Shown: positions 61,854-64,000 of the stretch, piece after piece | Numbering within the stretch: position 1 is the stretch's first letter | How the letters are laid out: every line of letters starts with the position of its first letter | Source: Selaginella moellendorffii | Lineage: Eukaryota; Streptophyta; Lycopodiopsida; Selaginellales; Selaginellaceae | DNA length: 64,000 bases | NCBI RefSeq assembly: GCF_000143415.4 | Contig: NW_003314321.1 | Span: 124,001-188,000 of the forward strand | Reading direction: 5' to 3' | Made by a program: the position numbers and the translations under genes | The notes under the pieces: generated by a model | Seen by the model: the letters and a program-made list of their open reading frames with translations, nothing else | What the model was told of the DNA's origin: nothing | Databases searched by the model: none

Positions 61854-64000
61854 GGAGGTATTTAGGCATTATCTTCATGAGTTTGTGGAGATTTTTTTGG
61901 ACAATTTTTAGTAAGAATATGGAAGAGCATAAGGTGCATTTGCACAAGGTTCTTTTGTTACTCCGAAACAACAAACTTTATGCAAAGAAGAGCAAATGTG
62001 AGTTTGCAAAGTCGGAGGTGGAATATCTAGGCCATATTGTGACATCTAAAGGTGTCAGGACAGATCCAAGGAAGGTGGCTGTGGTGGAAAACTAACCTAC
62101 ACCAACTACAGTAGCTGAGTTGCGTAGTTTTCTTGGTATAGTTAGTTATTATCGATGTTTCCAGCATAAGTTTACAGAGGTGGCTATTCTTTTGACGCGG
62201 TTGTTACGCAAGAATGTGCCATTCGATGGAAGAACCCACAAGAGGAGAGTTTTGTGGTGTTGAAATGATTGTTGAGCAAGACTCCAGTGCTTCATATTGC
62301 TAATCCATCGAAACCTTACGAGATGATATGCGATGTGAGTGGTTATGCACTGGGAGGAGTTTTCATGCAAGAGGGACAACCTATTTCATATGAGAGTCAA
62401 ACTTTGAATTTCGCGGAGCAATGTTATTCCACATATGAATAAGAGTTACTCTCTATTATTCATGCTTTGCGGACGTGGTGGCACTATCTTTATGGTGCAG
62501 TGTTCGTGGTGTTGACAGATCACAAACCACTTGTGTATCTTTTCACACAGAAGGAGTTGAACACTAGGCAAGCTTGTTAGATGGTCAAACTCATGAAGTT
62601 TGGGGAGTTCCTATTGAGCATCGTCCGGGAAAATCAAATGTGGTGGCAAATGCTTTATCTCATGTTTGTCATGTGACAACGTTATAAACACGATTTTGTC
62701 ATCATTTGAGTAAGGTGGTCAGCAAGTTTGGGCAGTTGGTTGAGCATGCTCAAGCTTAGGATGCTGAAGTGGCTTCTTTGCGAGACTAGATGGAAGCCCC
62801 TTTCTCATTAGTGGATGGGATTCTCTACTATAATGACCGTGTATATTTGCCACGGGTGGATGCATTAATTACTCAAATTTTATTCCACTATCATGATCGT
62901 CCAGAGGCCAGTCATTTTAGGGGGAAGAAGTCGTATAACTTGAATAAGTGCAATTTTTATTGGCGGAATATGAAGGCTGATATCCTTAAATATTGTAAAT
63001 AAGTGCCATGAGAGAAACCAGGGGGACTTTTGCAACCCTTACCTATTCCTCAGAGCCATTGGTGTAGTATCTCTATAGATTTCATCACTTGTTTGCCACA
63101 AACATAAAGGCAAAAGGAGCAAATATGGGTTATAGTGGATTGGTTGATGAAGTATGTGTGGTTGTTGGCTCTTTGGAAGACTGTCACTGCCTCAGACTTA
63201 GCTGCAGTTTACTTGGAGAAGGTTTTTCTTGATTTTGGTTTACCAGAGGACATCATTAGTGATCGAGATTCAAAGTTCACCAGTGCATTTTGGAAAAATT
63301 TTGCAAAGGCTATGCAAGTGACTTTGAAACTCTCGAGTGGAAATCATCTTCAGATAGATGGGCAAACTAAGCGTGTGAATCAAGTGGTGGAGGATATGCT
63401 ACATTGTAGCATTGGTCAAAGGCAAGGACAGTGGGATCTATATTTTCCATTGGTGCAATTTGTTTATAACAATAGCCAACACAGTAGAACCAAACTAAAT
63501 CCTTACTTTGCCATGTTTGGAAGGCATCCCTGAACAGTGGTGGAGTTGGGATTGCATTTGAGTAAGGACGTTCAAGATAAGCTTGATTCCAAAGTGATTG
63601 ATCTGCCCACAGAACTTGATGAGATTCTGGTGGTGTGCAAACGGATTTTGCAAGCAGCTCAGGATAGAGTAGAGAAGTATGCCAATAAGCATTGCCAATT
63701 TCGGGAATATAAAGTGGGTGATCTCGTTTTTGTGCAAGTGATCTTTCCGTTAAGTGAGCGGCAGAACACCTTGGTGCCTTTACAGACAGGGAAGAGTGAT
63801 AAACTTTCCCATTGATATGCTAGTCCATATGAAGTGCTGGAGCACATTGGTAAAGTGGCTTATCGGGTGTGGCTACCAGCTTGAGTGAAAATTCATCTGG
63901 TATTTTATGTCAGCCAGTTGAAAGGTGTATTATCTTGGAGTGATGGGTCCAATGCCTCCTTAATGTATATGGCTATGGAAGATGGACTAGGAGCTTGAGC
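61854..64000 (+). mobile_element. Degraded Ty3/gypsy element (RT end to integrase), runs to the window edge
   Basis: Order on plus: RT end (LHKVLLLLRNNKLYAKKSKC, VEYLGHIVTSKGVRTDPRK at 61826-62095), connection (AELRSFLGIVSYYRCF), RNase H ([48 protein letters not shown]), zinc head (62790-63002), integrase (63135-63533) and C-terminal part (63537-63815, then to the edge). It is the same family as the intact fragment at 54256-55488, with many stop codons. Several of these, such as RHP-stop-T for RHPRT and LSH-stop-Y for LSHRY, are CGA-to-TGA changes. A deletion removed the CxxC of the zinc head at 63000. Confidence 0.85.

Overview
The window reads as nuclear DNA of a vascular plant, most likely a lycophyte such as Selaginella. 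Reasons: very short GT-AG introns (mostly 46-59 nt), tightly packed genes, plant tRNA-Phe and tRNA-Ser genes, a PPR gene, a plant FAD2-type desaturase, a TTL/allantoin synthase, a ciliary CCDC113-like gene (expected in a plant with swimming sperm), plant Ty3/gypsy elements and a degraded piece of 25S rDNA. The species call is inference from gene style; no search was run.

Layout. (1) 1-11.3 kb: an accessory block with two multi-exon genes on opposite strands, both interrupted by in-frame stop codons. The minus-strand gene (1-4.43 kb) encodes an unfamiliar basic/acidic/Pro-Thr-rich protein. The plus-strand gene (7.0-9.9 kb) resembles DUF7869-type, transposon-associated proteins. The whole block, and nothing outside it, is studded with more than 20 copies of a 22-bp palindrome, several of which form the core of short introns. 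(2) 11.3-24.4 kb: AT-rich, decayed repeats, including a triplicated repeat, a zinc-cluster-like coding relic, a degenerate ParB-like/DNA-methylase-like gene and a tandem pair of dead cysteine-rich genes, ending in a solo LTR. (3) 24.6-27.7 kb: an intact four-exon 2-oxoglutarate dioxygenase gene, an EamA-transporter pseudogene, tRNA-Phe and a PPR relic. (4) 28-32.5 kb: decayed Ty3/gypsy sequence. (5) 32.5-46.4 kb: the gene-dense core, with a PPR gene, FAD2, a small Cys-rich membrane protein, tRNA-Ser, CCDC113-like, TTL, a FAS1-amidase gene and a VWA/Cache (alpha2-delta-like) gene. Intergenic gaps here are often only 35-350 bp, with divergent pairs that probably share promoters. (6) 46.4-64 kb: AT-rich again, with a fold-back element, a Hedgehog-type Hint (Hog) gene, a degraded gypsy element, a TRIM-like element with TSD and tRNA-Met PBS that contains a tandem array and a truncated gypsy element, a second gypsy relic, a B-lectin gene, and a third gypsy relic joined to a 25S rDNA fragment at the right edge.

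The core genes are unrelated housekeeping functions (ER lipid desaturation, purine catabolism, organelle RNA processing, cilium assembly, amide hydrolysis) rather than one pathway. The most unusual features are the palindrome family in introns of the 1-11 kb block, the Hog-domain gene, the FAS1-amidase fusion, the plant alpha2-delta-like gene, and the TRIM element with nested gypsy DNA.
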